Shown: piece by piece, positions 21,343 through 31,700 of the stretch
Numbering within the stretch: position 1 is the stretch's first letter
Layout: each line of letters opens with the position of its first letter
Source: an uncultured Clostridia bacterium
Lineage (GTDB): Bacteria > Bacillota > Clostridia > Christensenellales > Borkfalkiaceae
Direction: 5' to 3'
NCBI GenBank assembly: GCA_947625865.1
Contig: CANQQD010000004.1
Coordinates: 1 to 64,000, forward strand
DNA: 64,000 bases
The notes under the pieces: generated by a model
Told to the model about the DNA's origin: nothing
Database searches by the model: none
The model's input: the letters and a program-made list of their open reading frames with translations, nothing else
Translations under genes and position numbers: made by a program

Positions 21343-22644
21343 ATGGCATCCGTTAAACTTATAAACGTAAACAAGGTGTACGACGGCGGCGTTCATGCCG
21401 TGCATGACTTTTCGATCGACATCAAGGACAGGGAATTTATCGTGTTCGTAGGACCCTCGGGCTGCGGCAAATCCACGACCTTGAGAATGATCGCGGGGCT
21501 TGAGGAGATATCCTACGGCGAGTTCTATATAGACGACAAACTGATGAACAGCGCCGCCCCCAAGGACAGGGACATAGCGATGGTTTTCCAGAGCTACGCG
21601 CTCTATCCGCAGATGACGGTCTATAACAACATGGCGTACGCTTTAAAGCTCCGCAAGGTCCCCAAGGAGGAGATAGACAGGCGCGTACGCGAAGCGGCAG
21701 CCATATTGAAGCTTACGCCCTATCTCGACAGAAAGCCCCGCGCTCTCTCGGGCGGCCAGAGGCAGAGGGTCGCTTTGGGCAGATCGATAGTCCGCCGTCC
21801 CAAGGTGTTCTTAATGGACGAACCTCTTTCCAACCTCGACGCCAAACTGCGCGTTGCCATGAGAAGCGAGATCGTGCGCATACACGAGGAAGTGGGCGCA
21901 ACCACCATATACGTCACGCACGACCAGATAGAGGCCATGACGATGGCGTCGAGAATAGTCGTTATGAAGGACGGCTTCATCCAGCAGATAGGCACGCCCA
22001 ACGAGGTGTACCAGCACCCCGCAAACCTGTTTGTCGCCGGCTTTATAGGCACTCCCGCAATGAACTTCCTCTACGGCAAACTGGAGGAGGACGGCTTTGC
22101 GCTTAACGGCTGCGACCAGAAGCTCAAAATGCTGCCCGGCCAGATGGAACTCCTTAAAAATTACGTCGGTCACGGCTTAGTCTACGGCATCCGCCCCGAA
22201 AACCTCATTTTCGAGCAGGACGAGAGATTTGAAAGATACAAGGATACGTCCTTTGAAATGAAGGTGGGAATAGTGGAGCTCTTGGGCGACATTCTCAACG
22301 TGCACGGCAAGACGGGCGACGCGGACGTAATAATAAAAATGCCCAACAAGTATTCGGTAAAGGAGGGCGACGTTATAAGGGTAGCCATAGAGCACGGCTA
22401 CGAGCGGTTCTTCAACGAAACGACGACCAAGGCAATCACGCCCGATTACTGCGAGTACGAGGAAGTAGTTAACACGAAGTCCCTCGACGAGGACAACGTG
22501 ACCATTATCGAGCAGAAAAAGAGCGGGCTCTTCTCCAAGGCGGCAGACGCCATAAAGAATAAATTAAAGAAGAAGTCGGAAAAGGAAGAAGAGAAGGACG
22601 CCGCAAAGCAAGAGGACGCGGCGGACTCCCAAGACAATAAGTAA
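21343..22644 (+). CDS. msmX: MsmX/UgpC-type ABC transporter ATPase
   Basis: Encodes 433 aa, with two bases between the fructokinase stop and this ATG. Walker A is GPSGCGKST (about 38-46), the signature is LSGGQRQRVALGR, and Walker B is VFLMDEPLSNLDAK. The C-terminal regulatory domain is the OB-type TOBE fold of sugar importers. It likely powers the LplB/YtcP-type permeases upstream. The last ~45 residues are a lysine- and glutamate-rich tail that typical MsmX proteins (about 365-370 aa) lack. Confidence 0.9.
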   Translation: MASVKLINVNKVYDGGVHAVHDFSIDIKDREFIVFVGPSGCGKSTTLRMIAGLEEISYGEFYIDDKLMNSAAPKDRDIAMVFQSYALYPQMTVYNNMAYALKLRKVPKEEIDRRVREAAAILKLTPYLDRKPRALSGGQRQRVALGRSIVRRPKVFLMDEPLSNLDAKLRVAMRSEIVRIHEEVGATTIYVTHDQIEAMTMASRIVVMKDGFIQQIGTPNEVYQHPANLFVAGFIGTPAMNFLYGKLEEDGFALNGCDQKLKMLPGQMELLKNYVGHGLVYGIRPENLIFEQDERFERYKDTSFEMKVGIVELLGDILNVHGKTGDADVIIKMPNKYSVKEGDVIRVAIEHGYERFFNETTTKAITPDYCEYEEVVNTKSLDEDNVTIIEQKKSGLFSKAADAIKNKLKKKSEKEEEKDAAKQEDAADSQDNK

Positions 22645-22655
22645 ACAATGAATTT

Positions 22656-22688
22656 AAAAAGGCTCTGCGGCGGCAGAGCCTTTTTTTA
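22656..22688 (+). terminator. terminator of the fructan locus
   Basis: GGCTCTGC (22661-22668) and GCAGAGCC (22673-22680) form the stem, followed by TTTTTTT. This closes the 4.4-22.6 kb transcription block. Confidence 0.88.
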
Positions 22689-22695
22689 CGGCGGT

Positions 22696-22722
22696 AAAAA
22701 AAGGAAGGGCTTACCTTCCTTT
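22696..22722 (-). terminator. terminator of the rarA-side minus-strand genes
   Basis: On the minus strand AAGGAAGG and CCTTCCTT pair around TAAGC, followed by a U-run (A-run at 22696-22702 on the plus strand). It lies just past the rarA stop. Confidence 0.75.
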
Positions 22723-22726
22723 TCGT

Positions 22727-24049
22727 TTATGCGCCGTGATTCTTTTTCCATTCCTTGATCTCGGCGAGCCTCGCCTTTATCCTGCTCTCCACGCCCTCGT
22801 CCCCGGGGAAATAATATTCCTTTCCCGCAAGACTGTCGGGCAGGCACTGCATATTCGTCAACTTATCCTCGCTGTCGTGCGCGTATTGGTAGCCCTTGCC
22901 GTAGTCGAGCTCCTTCATAAGCCTTGTGGGCGCGTTGCGTATCACGAGGGGAACGGGCTCGGCGAGCATCGTCAGCGCGTCCTTTTTAGCCATTCCGTAG
23001 GCGACGTACAGCGCGTTGGACTTGGGAGCCATGGACATATATATCACAGCCTCGGCCAAGTGCACCGTACATTCGGGCATACCTATGAAATGGCACGCCT
23101 GATATGCCGCAACGGCTATCTCGAGCGCCCTCGGGTCGGCAAGTCCGACGTCCTCGCTCGCGAACCGCGTGACCCGCCTCGCTATATACAGGGGGTCCTC
23201 GCCCGCCTCGAGCATACGCGCAAGCCAATACACCGCGGCGTCGGGGTCGGAGTTGCGCATGGATTTATGGAGAGCCGAAATAAGATTGTAGTGCTCCTCG
23301 CCCGTCTTGTCGTAGAGCAGGGATTTTTTAGAGGTGCATTGCTCCACGGTCTCCCGCGTGACGGTTATTTTGCCGTCCGTTTGCTCGCCGTTAAGAACAG
23401 CCATTTCGAGGGTGGAGAGGGCGCTGCGGGCGTCGCCGTTGGCAAAATTTGCTATCGTCTCCAAAAGCTCCTCCGGAATTTCCACATTCTGTTTGCCGAA
23501 GCCGCGCTCGTCCTTTACCGCCCGCCGCAGCAGCTCTGCCAACTCTTCCGTTTTAAGGGCCTGCAGAACGAACACCTTGCAGCGCGAAAGCAACGCGCCG
23601 TTCACCTCGAACGACGGGTTTTCCGTGGTTGCGCCTATGAGGATTATGCTGCCCTTTTCCACAAACGGCAAAAAGGCGTCCTGCTGCGCCTTGTTGAAGC
23701 GGTGGATCTCGTCCACGAAGAGTATGGTCTTTTCGCCGAAGCGGCGGTTTTTCTCCGCCTGCTCCATCACCTGTTTTATTTCCTTAATTCCGCTGGTGAC
23801 GGCTGAAAAATCTATAAAATTTGCCTTGGTGCGGTTGGCGATAATTCTCGCGAGCGTAGTCTTTCCCACTCCCGGGGGACCCCAGAAGATCATGGAGCCC
23901 ACGCTGTCGCTCTCTATCAGTCTGCGCAAAACCTTGCCCTCGCCCAAAAGATGCTTCTGCCCGCAGAACTCGTCGAGCGACTGCGGGCGCAGCCTTGCCG
24001 CCAGCGGCTCGGAATCGTCCTTTTCGAAAAGCGTTTTTTGTTCAAACAT
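22727..24049 (-). CDS. rarA: replication-associated recombination protein A (AAA+ ATPase)
   Basis: Encodes 440 aa; AAAGGGGG precedes the ATG. Residues 1-30 carry the LAARLRPQSLDEFCGQ box typical of RarA/MgsA, Walker A is GPPGVGKTT, Walker B is ILFVDEIHRF, and sensor 1 is GATTENPSFE. The C-terminal tetramerization part (NALYVAYGMAKKDA and the DYGKGYQYAHD region) is present. RarA acts at stalled forks and helps recombination-dependent restart. Full length for the family. Confidence 0.95.
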   Translation of the reverse strand: MFEQKTLFEKDDSEPLAARLRPQSLDEFCGQKHLLGEGKVLRRLIESDSVGSMIFWGPPGVGKTTLARIIANRTKANFIDFSAVTSGIKEIKQVMEQAEKNRRFGEKTILFVDEIHRFNKAQQDAFLPFVEKGSIILIGATTENPSFEVNGALLSRCKVFVLQALKTEELAELLRRAVKDERGFGKQNVEIPEELLETIANFANGDARSALSTLEMAVLNGEQTDGKITVTRETVEQCTSKKSLLYDKTGEEHYNLISALHKSMRNSDPDAAVYWLARMLEAGEDPLYIARRVTRFASEDVGLADPRALEIAVAAYQACHFIGMPECTVHLAEAVIYMSMAPKSNALYVAYGMAKKDALTMLAEPVPLVIRNAPTRLMKELDYGKGYQYAHDSEDKLTNMQCLPDSLAGKEYYFPGDEGVESRIKARLAEIKEWKKNHGA

Positions 24050-24092
24050 AATTTACCCCCTTTGCGGTTCTTCCAAACCCCGTAAAGTCCCG

Positions 24093-24455
24093 TCAGCCGC
24101 CGTTGAACTTCTCGTCGAGCTCCTTTTTGTGCAAAAGCTCGGCATATTCCCGCATGTCGGCGGGCAGCGTCACCCGCTTCCCCTGCCATGCCGAGAGGTA
24201 TGCGGCGTTTATTATCTGCAGCGTCCGTTCGCTCTCCCTGCCGGGAGCTATCAATTCCGCGCCGTCTGAAACAGCCTCCGCAAAGTTGCAAAACATTTTT
24301 TCATAGGCGTCGTCCGTCTCTTCAAATTCAAAGGTCTCCACCGAGCTCCTGCAGCACACCGCCGAAAGCCCGAGCCCGCCGATCCTGCCGGAGTCCAGCA
24401 TTTCGGCATACTTTTTTCCCATGGCTCCCGTTCCGATAACGGCACAATTTATCAT
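24093..24455 (-). CDS. internally shortened Gfo/Idh/MocA-type oxidoreductase
   Basis: Encodes 120 aa from the ATG at 24455, which has GGAGG five bases upstream. Residues 1-55 match the start of a Gfo/Idh/MocA dehydrogenase, including the Rossmann motif GTGAMG. Residues about 70-120 match the extreme C-terminal part of such enzymes (INAAYLSAWQGKRVTLP). Normal members are 330-400 aa, so the substrate and catalytic middle has been lost in frame. It could be a remnant that still has a good start, or a small protein kept for another use; I favour a decaying gene. Confidence 0.55.
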   Translation of the reverse strand: MINCAVIGTGAMGKKYAEMLDSGRIGGLGLSAVCCRSSVETFEFEETDDAYEKMFCNFAEAVSDGAELIAPGRESERTLQIINAAYLSAWQGKRVTLPADMREYAELLHKKELDEKFNGG

Positions 24456-24574
24456 AATAGCCTCCACGGAAATTTTTATATCACGATTTTAGCACACCGC
24501 GGCTGCGATTGCAATATTCCCGTCAATAATTCCCCGCCGTACCGCGCCCTACGGCAACAAAAAAGCATTATCAA

Positions 24575-24602
24575 AGGCGGCAAGGTATTCCTGCCGCCTT
24601 AA
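24575..24602 (-). terminator. terminator after radA
   Basis: AAGGCGGCAGGA and TCCTGCCGCCTT-like arms (plus strand AAGGCGGCAAGG / TCCTGCCGCCTT) form a hairpin just past the radA stop, followed a few bases later by a U-run on the minus strand. Confidence 0.7.
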
Positions 24603-24603
24603 T

Positions 24604-25968
24604 TTATCTGTCCTTGAAGAGGTTCTTTATCATGGTGTTCACATAGAGCACGGGGACTATCGAAATTTTGTCGGCGTACTTTACGACCGATTTCATATTT
24701 TTCGCCGGCACGAGCACCCTTTTGAAGCCCATCTTTACGCACTCAGCCACCCGCTTTTCGCAGTAGCTCACGGCGCGTACCTCGCCCGTTAGCCCGACCT
24801 CGCCGAAAACGGCGGTGTATTTGTCTATCGGCTGTGAATAGTAGGCGGAGGCGAGCGCGGCGCAAACCGCCAGATCGCACGCGGGCTCGCCGAGTTTTAT
24901 GCCGCCCATGGCGTTTACATATACGTCATATCCGCCGAGGGACAGCCCGCACCGCTTTTCGAGCACGGCAATCAGTAATACCAATTTGTTGTAGTCTATC
25001 CCGAGCGGCATGCGCCTCGGCAGTCCGAACGCCGTTTTTGAGACGAGCGTCTGTATCTCCACGTTCATGCACCTCGCGCCCGTTTCGGCGGGGGTAACGG
25101 CGCTGCCCGCCTCCTCGCCGCGGCTCTCGGAGAGGAATATGCCCGAGTAGTCCGTAACGGCTATTATCCCGCCCTCGGTCATCTCGAATACGCCCACCTC
25201 GGCTACGTTGCCGAACCTGTTCTTTACCGCCCGCAGGATCCTGAAGTTTTCCTGGTTTTCGCCCTCGAAGTAGAGCACCGTATCCATAATGTGCTCCAAA
25301 ACCTTTGGACCCGCAAGCGCGCCCTCCTTGGTCACGTGGCCTATTATAAAGAATGTTATATTTCTGCTCTTTGCTATACGCATGAGCTTTGCGGCGCACT
25401 CCCGCACCTGACCCACCGAGCCGGCGGAGGAGGAGAGGTCGTCGGTATATACTGCCTGAATGGAGTCGATAACGCAGAATTCCACGCCCCCGAGCTCGCC
25501 CTCCAAGCCGTCTATGCACGTTTCGTTCAAAAGAAGCATATTCCCGCAGTCCAGCCCCAGCCTCGCCGCACGCATTTTCACCTGCGCGCAGCTCTCCTCG
25601 GCGGAGACGTACAATACCTTATGCCCCGACGAGAGGTGTGCCGCAATCTGCGTGAGAAGGGTGGATTTGCCTATGCCCGGGTCGCCGCCCAAAAGCACCA
25701 GCGACCCCGCTACAATTCCGCCGCCCAGCACGTTGTCGAACTCGGAAATGCCCGAGGACGTGCGGTTGAATTTTTCGTACGTTATCTCCGAGAGGGGCTT
25801 GGCCCTCGGCGCCGTGGGATTTTTAGCCGTTTTAAGCGTGGTTGCCGCAGGTGCGGTCGGCTCTTCGGCCATAGTGTTGAATTTTCCGCACGCGGGGCAT
25901 CTTCCAAGCCAGCGCGGGCTGACCGCGCCGCACTCCGAGCAGACGAACTGCGAGGTCGGCTTAGCCAT
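24604..25968 (-). CDS. radA: DNA repair protein RadA
   Basis: Encodes 454 aa; AAAGGAGG precedes the ATG. An N-terminal zinc finger uses Cys10, Cys13, Cys25 and Cys28. The RecA-like ATPase has Walker A GGDPGIGKST (about 91-100), and the RadA-specific KNRFG motif is followed by a Lon-protease-like domain (about 280-450). It assists branch migration in recombination. The start overlaps the end of ispDF by eight bases, so it is co-transcribed with ispDF and the upstream genes. Confidence 0.96.
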   Translation of the reverse strand: MAKPTSQFVCSECGAVSPRWLGRCPACGKFNTMAEEPTAPAATTLKTAKNPTAPRAKPLSEITYEKFNRTSSGISEFDNVLGGGIVAGSLVLLGGDPGIGKSTLLTQIAAHLSSGHKVLYVSAEESCAQVKMRAARLGLDCGNMLLLNETCIDGLEGELGGVEFCVIDSIQAVYTDDLSSSAGSVGQVRECAAKLMRIAKSRNITFFIIGHVTKEGALAGPKVLEHIMDTVLYFEGENQENFRILRAVKNRFGNVAEVGVFEMTEGGIIAVTDYSGIFLSESRGEEAGSAVTPAETGARCMNVEIQTLVSKTAFGLPRRMPLGIDYNKLVLLIAVLEKRCGLSLGGYDVYVNAMGGIKLGEPACDLAVCAALASAYYSQPIDKYTAVFGEVGLTGEVRAVSYCEKRVAECVKMGFKRVLVPAKNMKSVVKYADKISIVPVLYVNTMIKNLFKDR

Positions 25969-27118
25969 TTTCAGCCTCCTTTAAAAGCACGACGGCGTAG
26001 GCTGTTATCCCGAGCCCCTCGCCCACAAAGCCCAGTCCCTCGGAGGTGCCTGCGGCAACCGACACAAAGGCGGGGGGAATATCCAATACATCCGCTATAT
26101 TTTTTACCATTTTATCGATGTGCGGGGCGAGTTTCGGCTTTTCCGCCTGCACGGAAATTGATATGTTCAGCGGCGCATATCCCGCTTTTTTCACTTCCCC
26201 GAGTGCAATTTTACACATATGCGCGCTGTCTGCGCCCTTATATGCGGGGTCCGTGTCGGGGAAGTAGTGTCCTATGTCCTTCAGGCCCGCCGCGGAAAGG
26301 AGCGCGTCCGTAACTGCATGGAAAAGGACGTCGCCGTCGCTGTGGGCTAAAAGCGCTCTGTCGCAATCTATTTTTACGCCGCCCAGCGTGACGCCGTTGC
26401 CCTCCGTGAAGGCGTGCACGTCCACGCCGAAGCCCGCGCGCACCCCGCCCGCAGACGGCATGGGCGGGATCCCGACAGTAAAATCACGCGCAAAGGTCAG
26501 CTTTTTGTTGTTTTCCTCGCCCTCGACCACGCGCGGGAAGCCGCATATCTCGCAATATACCCGCGAATCGTCGGTGTATTCTTTATCGCCCGCTAACTCG
26601 TAGGCGCGGCGGATATCCTCGGTGAAAAAGCCCTGAGGGGTCTGTATGCGGTAGAGGGAGTGCCTGTCGTGACAGCCCGTTATAAGGCCGTAGTTGGAGG
26701 TGGCTATTGTGTCGGTGCAGGGCAGCGCGCACACGCCGCTCCCGAAACGCACAACGCTGTCTATGCACTTTAAGATCAGTTCGTGCGAAACAAACGGGCG
26801 TGCGCCGTCGTGGATGAGCACTATGTCCCCCGTCACCGCCTCAAGCGCCCTTTTCACGCTTTCGGTGCGGGTCGCGCCCCCTAAGACCACCTTGTAGCCG
26901 AACGGCTCCGCAAGCCGCGAAATCTCCTTGAAGTCGCGTGCGGACGAAGCCACTATAACCTCGTCCACCTCGGGGATATCGAATTTTTTGAATGTGTGCC
27001 ACAGCGCCGGTTCGCCGCAGAGGGGGGCGAGCAACTTGTTTTTGGAAAAGCCCGCGCGTTCGCCCTTTCCCGCCGCGGCAATTATAACGCTTACCTTAAG
27101 GTTCTTCGCCGTTGTCAT
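25961..27118 (-). CDS. ispDF: bifunctional IspD/IspF isoprenoid enzyme
   Basis: Encodes 385 aa from the ATG at 27118. Residues about 7-225 are the IspD cytidylyltransferase (AAAGKGERAG nucleotide loop, HDGARPF). Residues about 230-385 are the IspF MECDP synthase (GFGVDVHAF metal-binding Asp/His, AHSDGDVLFHA). The two catalyse successive-but-one steps of the MEP pathway. The IspF nucleotide-binding loop reads AAGTSEGLGF, a variant of the usual TTTE-GLGF form. The start lies inside the end of the YitT-like gene, indicating coupling. Confidence 0.94.
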   Translation of the reverse strand: MTTAKNLKVSVIIAAAGKGERAGFSKNKLLAPLCGEPALWHTFKKFDIPEVDEVIVASSARDFKEISRLAEPFGYKVVLGGATRTESVKRALEAVTGDIVLIHDGARPFVSHELILKCIDSVVRFGSGVCALPCTDTIATSNYGLITGCHDRHSLYRIQTPQGFFTEDIRRAYELAGDKEYTDDSRVYCEICGFPRVVEGEENNKKLTFARDFTVGIPPMPSAGGVRAGFGVDVHAFTEGNGVTLGGVKIDCDRALLAHSDGDVLFHAVTDALLSAAGLKDIGHYFPDTDPAYKGADSAHMCKIALGEVKKAGYAPLNISISVQAEKPKLAPHIDKMVKNIADVLDIPPAFVSVAAGTSEGLGFVGEGLGITAYAVVLLKEAENG

Positions 27119-28145
27119 ATTTATATACCCTTTCCTTAGGTTCCTCCGCAATTTCCTGTTGCCTTTGCAACTCCATCTGCTGCCGCCGCTGTTTCAACAA
27201 TTTTTCGTTCACGCGGCTGTATTTTATACTTGTGCCTATCACGTCGGTTATATCCATCAGCGTTACGAACGCCATCGGGTCGTTGCGTGAAACCACCTCT
27301 CTCAGTTTTGCAACCTGAAAACGGTTTATAACGCAGTATATTACCTGTTTTTCGGACTGCGAATAGTATCCGCGCCCCTCCATCACGGTAAGCCCCCTGC
27401 CGAACTCGTCGGAGAGCGCCTTGCACACCCCGTCGTATTTCGAGGTAATTATCAGAGCTCCCTTCGCCTGGTCGAGGCCGTCGGAGATAAAATCCACCGC
27501 CTTGCCCGCCACAAAGTACGCCACAATGGAGTAGAGCGCGGGCGTGAAGTCGGAGGTCCCGCTGTTGGGCACCGCCCCCGCGAACGCAAGAATACCTATC
27601 AATATATATAAGAAAATATTGAATATGAGCACGAAGTTGCCCACCGAGAGGTTGAGCTTTTTGGCAAACATTACGGCGAGGCTCTCCATGCCGTCCATTG
27701 TTCCGCCGAAGCGTATAGCCATTCCGCTGCCTATTCCCGATAACAGCCCGCCGAATATGGCGCAGATTATCTTTTCGCCGCCGCCTATGGGCGAGCCCGC
27801 GCTGAAAAAGTCGGGCACGAATCTGGGGATCACCTGCTCGAACACGAGCGAGGAGAGGGAGTAGATCATTATTGCAAAAAGCGAATACAGGGTAAATTCT
27901 ATGCCCTGTTTTTTCATTGCAAACAAAAAGACGGGCGCGTTCAATACGATAAGGGGGATCCATAGCTGTACAAACTGCCGCGCCCCCGCGGGGAGAAGCT
28001 GGATGACGAGCATTGAAACGCCCGAGATGCCGCTGTCGTAAAAGTTGGAGGGGAGAAGGAGCAAAGTTACGCCCGTGGCGTTCACCACGCCCGCCACAAA
28101 CAGCATGATGAAGTTTTTTACCTTAAAGTGCACGTGCCGCATCAT
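27096..28145 (-). CDS. YitT-family membrane protein (DUF161/DUF2179)
   Basis: Encodes 349 aa. About five membrane spans (residues about 15-215) include the GGTMDGMESLA motif, followed by a soluble DUF2179 domain (about 235-310) with GRGLTVMEGRGYYS and VIYCVINRFQ. The last ~30 residues are glutamine-rich and charged, unlike short YitT proteins. Its molecular role is not established. ATGATG at the start overlaps the rqcP-like stop. Confidence 0.88.
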   Translation of the reverse strand: MMRHVHFKVKNFIMLFVAGVVNATGVTLLLLPSNFYDSGISGVSMLVIQLLPAGARQFVQLWIPLIVLNAPVFLFAMKKQGIEFTLYSLFAIMIYSLSSLVFEQVIPRFVPDFFSAGSPIGGGEKIICAIFGGLLSGIGSGMAIRFGGTMDGMESLAVMFAKKLNLSVGNFVLIFNIFLYILIGILAFAGAVPNSGTSDFTPALYSIVAYFVAGKAVDFISDGLDQAKGALIITSKYDGVCKALSDEFGRGLTVMEGRGYYSQSEKQVIYCVINRFQVAKLREVVSRNDPMAFVTLMDITDVIGTSIKYSRVNEKLLKQRRQQMELQRQQEIAEEPKERVYKYDNGEEP

Positions 28146-28390
28146 TCGCCCTCTATAATTTCGTACATGGAGGCGGCTTCGTCCTTTTTGACCGTCTCCC
28201 TGATCTCCTTTATAATAAATTTAAGCGACCCGCCGGCAAAGCTTATTTCCACAACGTCGCCCGCCTTCACGCGGTGCCCGGGCTTGACTTCCCTGCCGTT
28301 CACCGAGACTTTGCCCTTTTCGCACGCCTCCTCGGCGAGGGTGCGCCTCTTCAATATGCGCGATAATTTCAAAAATTTGTCGATTCTCAT
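28142..28390 (-). CDS. rqcP: S4-domain RNA-binding protein, RqcP-like
   Basis: Encodes 82 aa from the ATG at 28390 (an in-frame TTG at 28399 is less likely). Residues 1-60 are an S4 domain (MRIDKFLKLSRILKRR, GKVSVNGREVKPGHRVKAGD). The size and sequence fit RqcP/YabO, which binds stalled 50S subunits in ribosome-associated quality control; Hsp15-like alternatives are hard to exclude. No clear ribosome site is seen upstream. It heads the minus-strand block ending at radA. Confidence 0.8.
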   Translation of the reverse strand: MRIDKFLKLSRILKRRTLAEEACEKGKVSVNGREVKPGHRVKAGDVVEISFAGGSLKFIIKEIRETVKKDEAASMYEIIEGE

Positions 28391-28733
28391 AATTTGCAAA
28401 AAAACGCTTGACTTTACTTTTTGCGGAGAGTAAAATAGTACAATGTATTAAAATGCGATTTTTATTGCCTTTCCCCGATTTTGGGGAAAAACAAACAGAA
28501 AAACCGTCTCCGAAATGTGCGTATATGTTGAGTTTTTCGTGTTAAGTATACACTAAAAAAATCAACTTGTAAAGCGCGGAGCGCAAAAAAAGCGACCGCC
28601 GCCAAAAAAATTTCGGTTATTTTATATGGTAAATATACATTTGCAGTATTGTGCGCGGTGAAAAGATATATCCGCGCGATAGCCTGAGATGTGAAAATAT
28701 ATAGCGGACAACCGCTCAAAAGGAGTTCTTTTA
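28391..28733 (+). promoter_or_regulatory. intergenic region and leader of the rpoBC operon
   Basis: This 343-bp AT-rich gap separates the divergent rqcP-like and rpoB genes. It contains the word TGTTGAGTTTTTC (about 28528-28540) that recurs near tRNA and other genes. The only rpoB-proximal signal I can fix is the ribosome site AAAGGAG at 28719-28725. No clean -35/-10 pair stands out, and no L10- or L7/L12-type ribosomal protein gene precedes rpoB here, unlike the common gene order. Confidence 0.5.
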
Positions 28734-31700
28734 ATGAATTTACCCATTCACAAGTATGGCAAAACCGAGAGGCGTAAGTTCGGCAAGATCAACGAGGTCA
28801 TAGATATTCCCGACCTCGTGGAGATCCAGAAGGCAAGCTACGACGCGTTCATCAAGGAGGGGATCTCCGAGGTGTTCGAGGACTTCATGCCCATAACCGA
28901 CTACTCCGATCACTACGAGCTCTATTTCCTCGACCACTGGTTCGACGAAAAGCCCAAGTACGACGAAAAGGAGTGCCGCAACCGCGACGCTACCTACGCC
29001 CTGCCCATGCACGTAAAGGTGCGCCTCGTCAACAAGGTGCGCGGCGACGTCATCGACCAGGACGTGTTCATGGGCGAATTTCCCCTTATGACCGATTCGG
29101 GCTCGTTCATAATCAACGGCGCAGAGCGCGTTATAGTATCGCAGCTCGTCCGTTCTCCCGGCGTATACAACGCCTCCACCCGCGATAAGTCGGGCAAGGA
29201 AATGTTTGCGACCACCGTCATTCCCAACCGTGGCGCATGGCTCGAACTCGAGCAGGACGCGCAGGGCGTTCTGTGGGTGCATGTGGACAGAAAGCGCAAA
29301 ATATGCGTAACCGTATTGTTGCGCGCCCTCGGCTTCGGCTCCGACAGGGCGCTCATGGACCTGTTTGCAAACGATAAAATGATTGAAAATACCATCGCCA
29401 AGGATACGACCAAGTCCGAGAGCGACGGTCTTGTCGAACTCTACCGCCGTCTGCGTCCCGGCGAGGTGCCCACGGAGGCTTCCGTGCGCCAGCACCTCAA
29501 CAATCTTTTCTTCGATCCCCGCCGCTACGACGTTGTGAAGGTGGGCAGATATAAGTTCAACAAAAAGCTCAACCTCGCATACAGGCTCCCCGGCTGCAGG
29601 CTTGCAGAGGACGTGGTAAATCCCTACACGGGCGAGATAATGGCGCATGCGGGCGACGTTGTAACGGAGCCCAAGGCAATAGAGATGCAGGATTCGGGCG
29701 TGAACGAGGTGTTCGTGCTCGTCTCCGACCCCGAGCAGGGCGAAATAAAGCACAAGATAATTGCCAACAACACCGTAAACTGGCGCGCGCTGTCGGATAA
29801 GCCCCACAAGATGTTCGGGCTTCTGCCTACAATATACTATCCCAACTTCGTGTTTATGAAAAAGATCGCCGCAGATTGCGAAAACGCTAAGGTGGAGGAT
29901 GTAGCCGCAAAGTACGCCGACGAAATAAACGCCATATACTACGTGGCCGAGACCCCCGAATCGGAGGACGAGAAGCCCGAGGACAAGAAAAACCGCGAGA
30001 GGAGACGGGAGCAGCGCATAAGGTTCGTTGCCGCCTGCAAGAAGTTCAACGAATTGCTCCTTTCCGATAAAACGGAGCTTGAAAACGACGAGAAAAAGGA
30101 AATCAAAGCCATCGTCGAAAAGCTCTGCCACAAGCATATCACCGTGGACGACATCGTGGCTTCTATATCCACGAATATCGACCTCCAGTACGGCATAGGC
30201 ACAATAGACAACATAGACCATCTGGGCAACCGCCGCGTGCGCTCGGTCGGCGAGCTCTTGCAGAACCAGCTCAGAATAGGCATAGCGAGGCTCGAAAAGC
30301 TCATAAAGGAGCGCATGGCAACGCAGGACGCGATGGAGGTTACTCCCTCGGGACTGGTGAACGTACGTCCCGTGTCGGCGGTCATACGCGAGTTCTTCGG
30401 CTCCTCGCAGCTCTCCCAGTTCATGGACCAGACCAACCCCGCCGCAGAGCTCACGCACAAGCGCAAGCTCTCCGCGCTCGGCCCCGGCGGTCTGAACCGC
30501 GACAGGGCGACCTTCGAAGTGCGCGACGTTCACCACTCTCACTACGGCAGGCTCTGCCCCATAGAGACCCCCGAAGGTCAGAATATAGGTCTTATATCCT
30601 CGCTTGCCACCTTCTCCAAGGTGAACGAGTACGGATTTATAATGTCCCCCTACCGCAAGGTGGAAAAGGACGAAAACGGCATACCCACCGTTACCGACCA
30701 TGTGGACTATCTCACCGCGGACGAGGAGGACAGATATATAGTTGCGCAGGCGAACGAGCCTCTGGACGAGCACAACCACTTTGTCAACTCGCACATAGGC
30801 TGCCGCCACCGCGACCTCATAACGCAGTATCCTCCCGAAAAGATGGACTATATGGACGTCAGCCCCAAACAGCTCGTTTCGGTTGCGACGGCGCTCATAC
30901 CCTTCCTTGAAAACGACGATACCAACCGCGCCCTGATGGGCTCCAACATGCAGCGTCAGGCGGTGCCCCTCATGAAGACCGAATCGGCGATAGTTGCCAC
31001 GGGCATAGAGGCGGCGATCGCGCGCGACAGCGGCGTTTTGGTTCGCGCAAAGAACGCGGGCGTCGCCGTGGGCGTTGCCTCCGACTGCATCAAAATTCAG
31101 GAAGACAACGGTCTTATAACAGAATACAAACTCAAAAAATTCGAGCGTTCCAACCAGTGCACCTGCCTGAACCAGCGCCCCATAATCAACACGGGCGACA
31201 GGGTGGAAGCGGGCGAGATAATCGCCGACGGTCCCGCGACCAACAACGGCGAACTGGCGCTCGGCAAAAATATCCTCATCGGCTACATGGAGTGGGAGGG
31301 CTATAACTACGAGGACGCCATTCTCATCTCCGAAAAGTTGGTGCAGGACGACGTGTTCACCTCTATCCACATAGAGGAGCACGAGACCGAGGCGCGCGAC
31401 ACCAAGCTCGGCGCCGAGGAAATAACGAGGGATATCCCCAACGTCTCCGAGGACGCTCTTAAAGACCTCGACGAGAACGGTATTATAAGAATAGGCGCCG
31501 AAGTTCAGACGGGCGACATCCTCGTAGGTAAGGTCACGCCCAAGGGCGAAACGGAGCTCACCCCCGAGGAGAGGCTTCTCCGTGCGATATTCGGCGAAAA
31601 GGCGAGAGAGGTGCGCGACACCTCCTTGAAGGTGCCCCACGGCGAGGGCGGCATTGTAGTCGACGTGAAGATATTCACCCGCGAGAATAAGGACGAGCTC

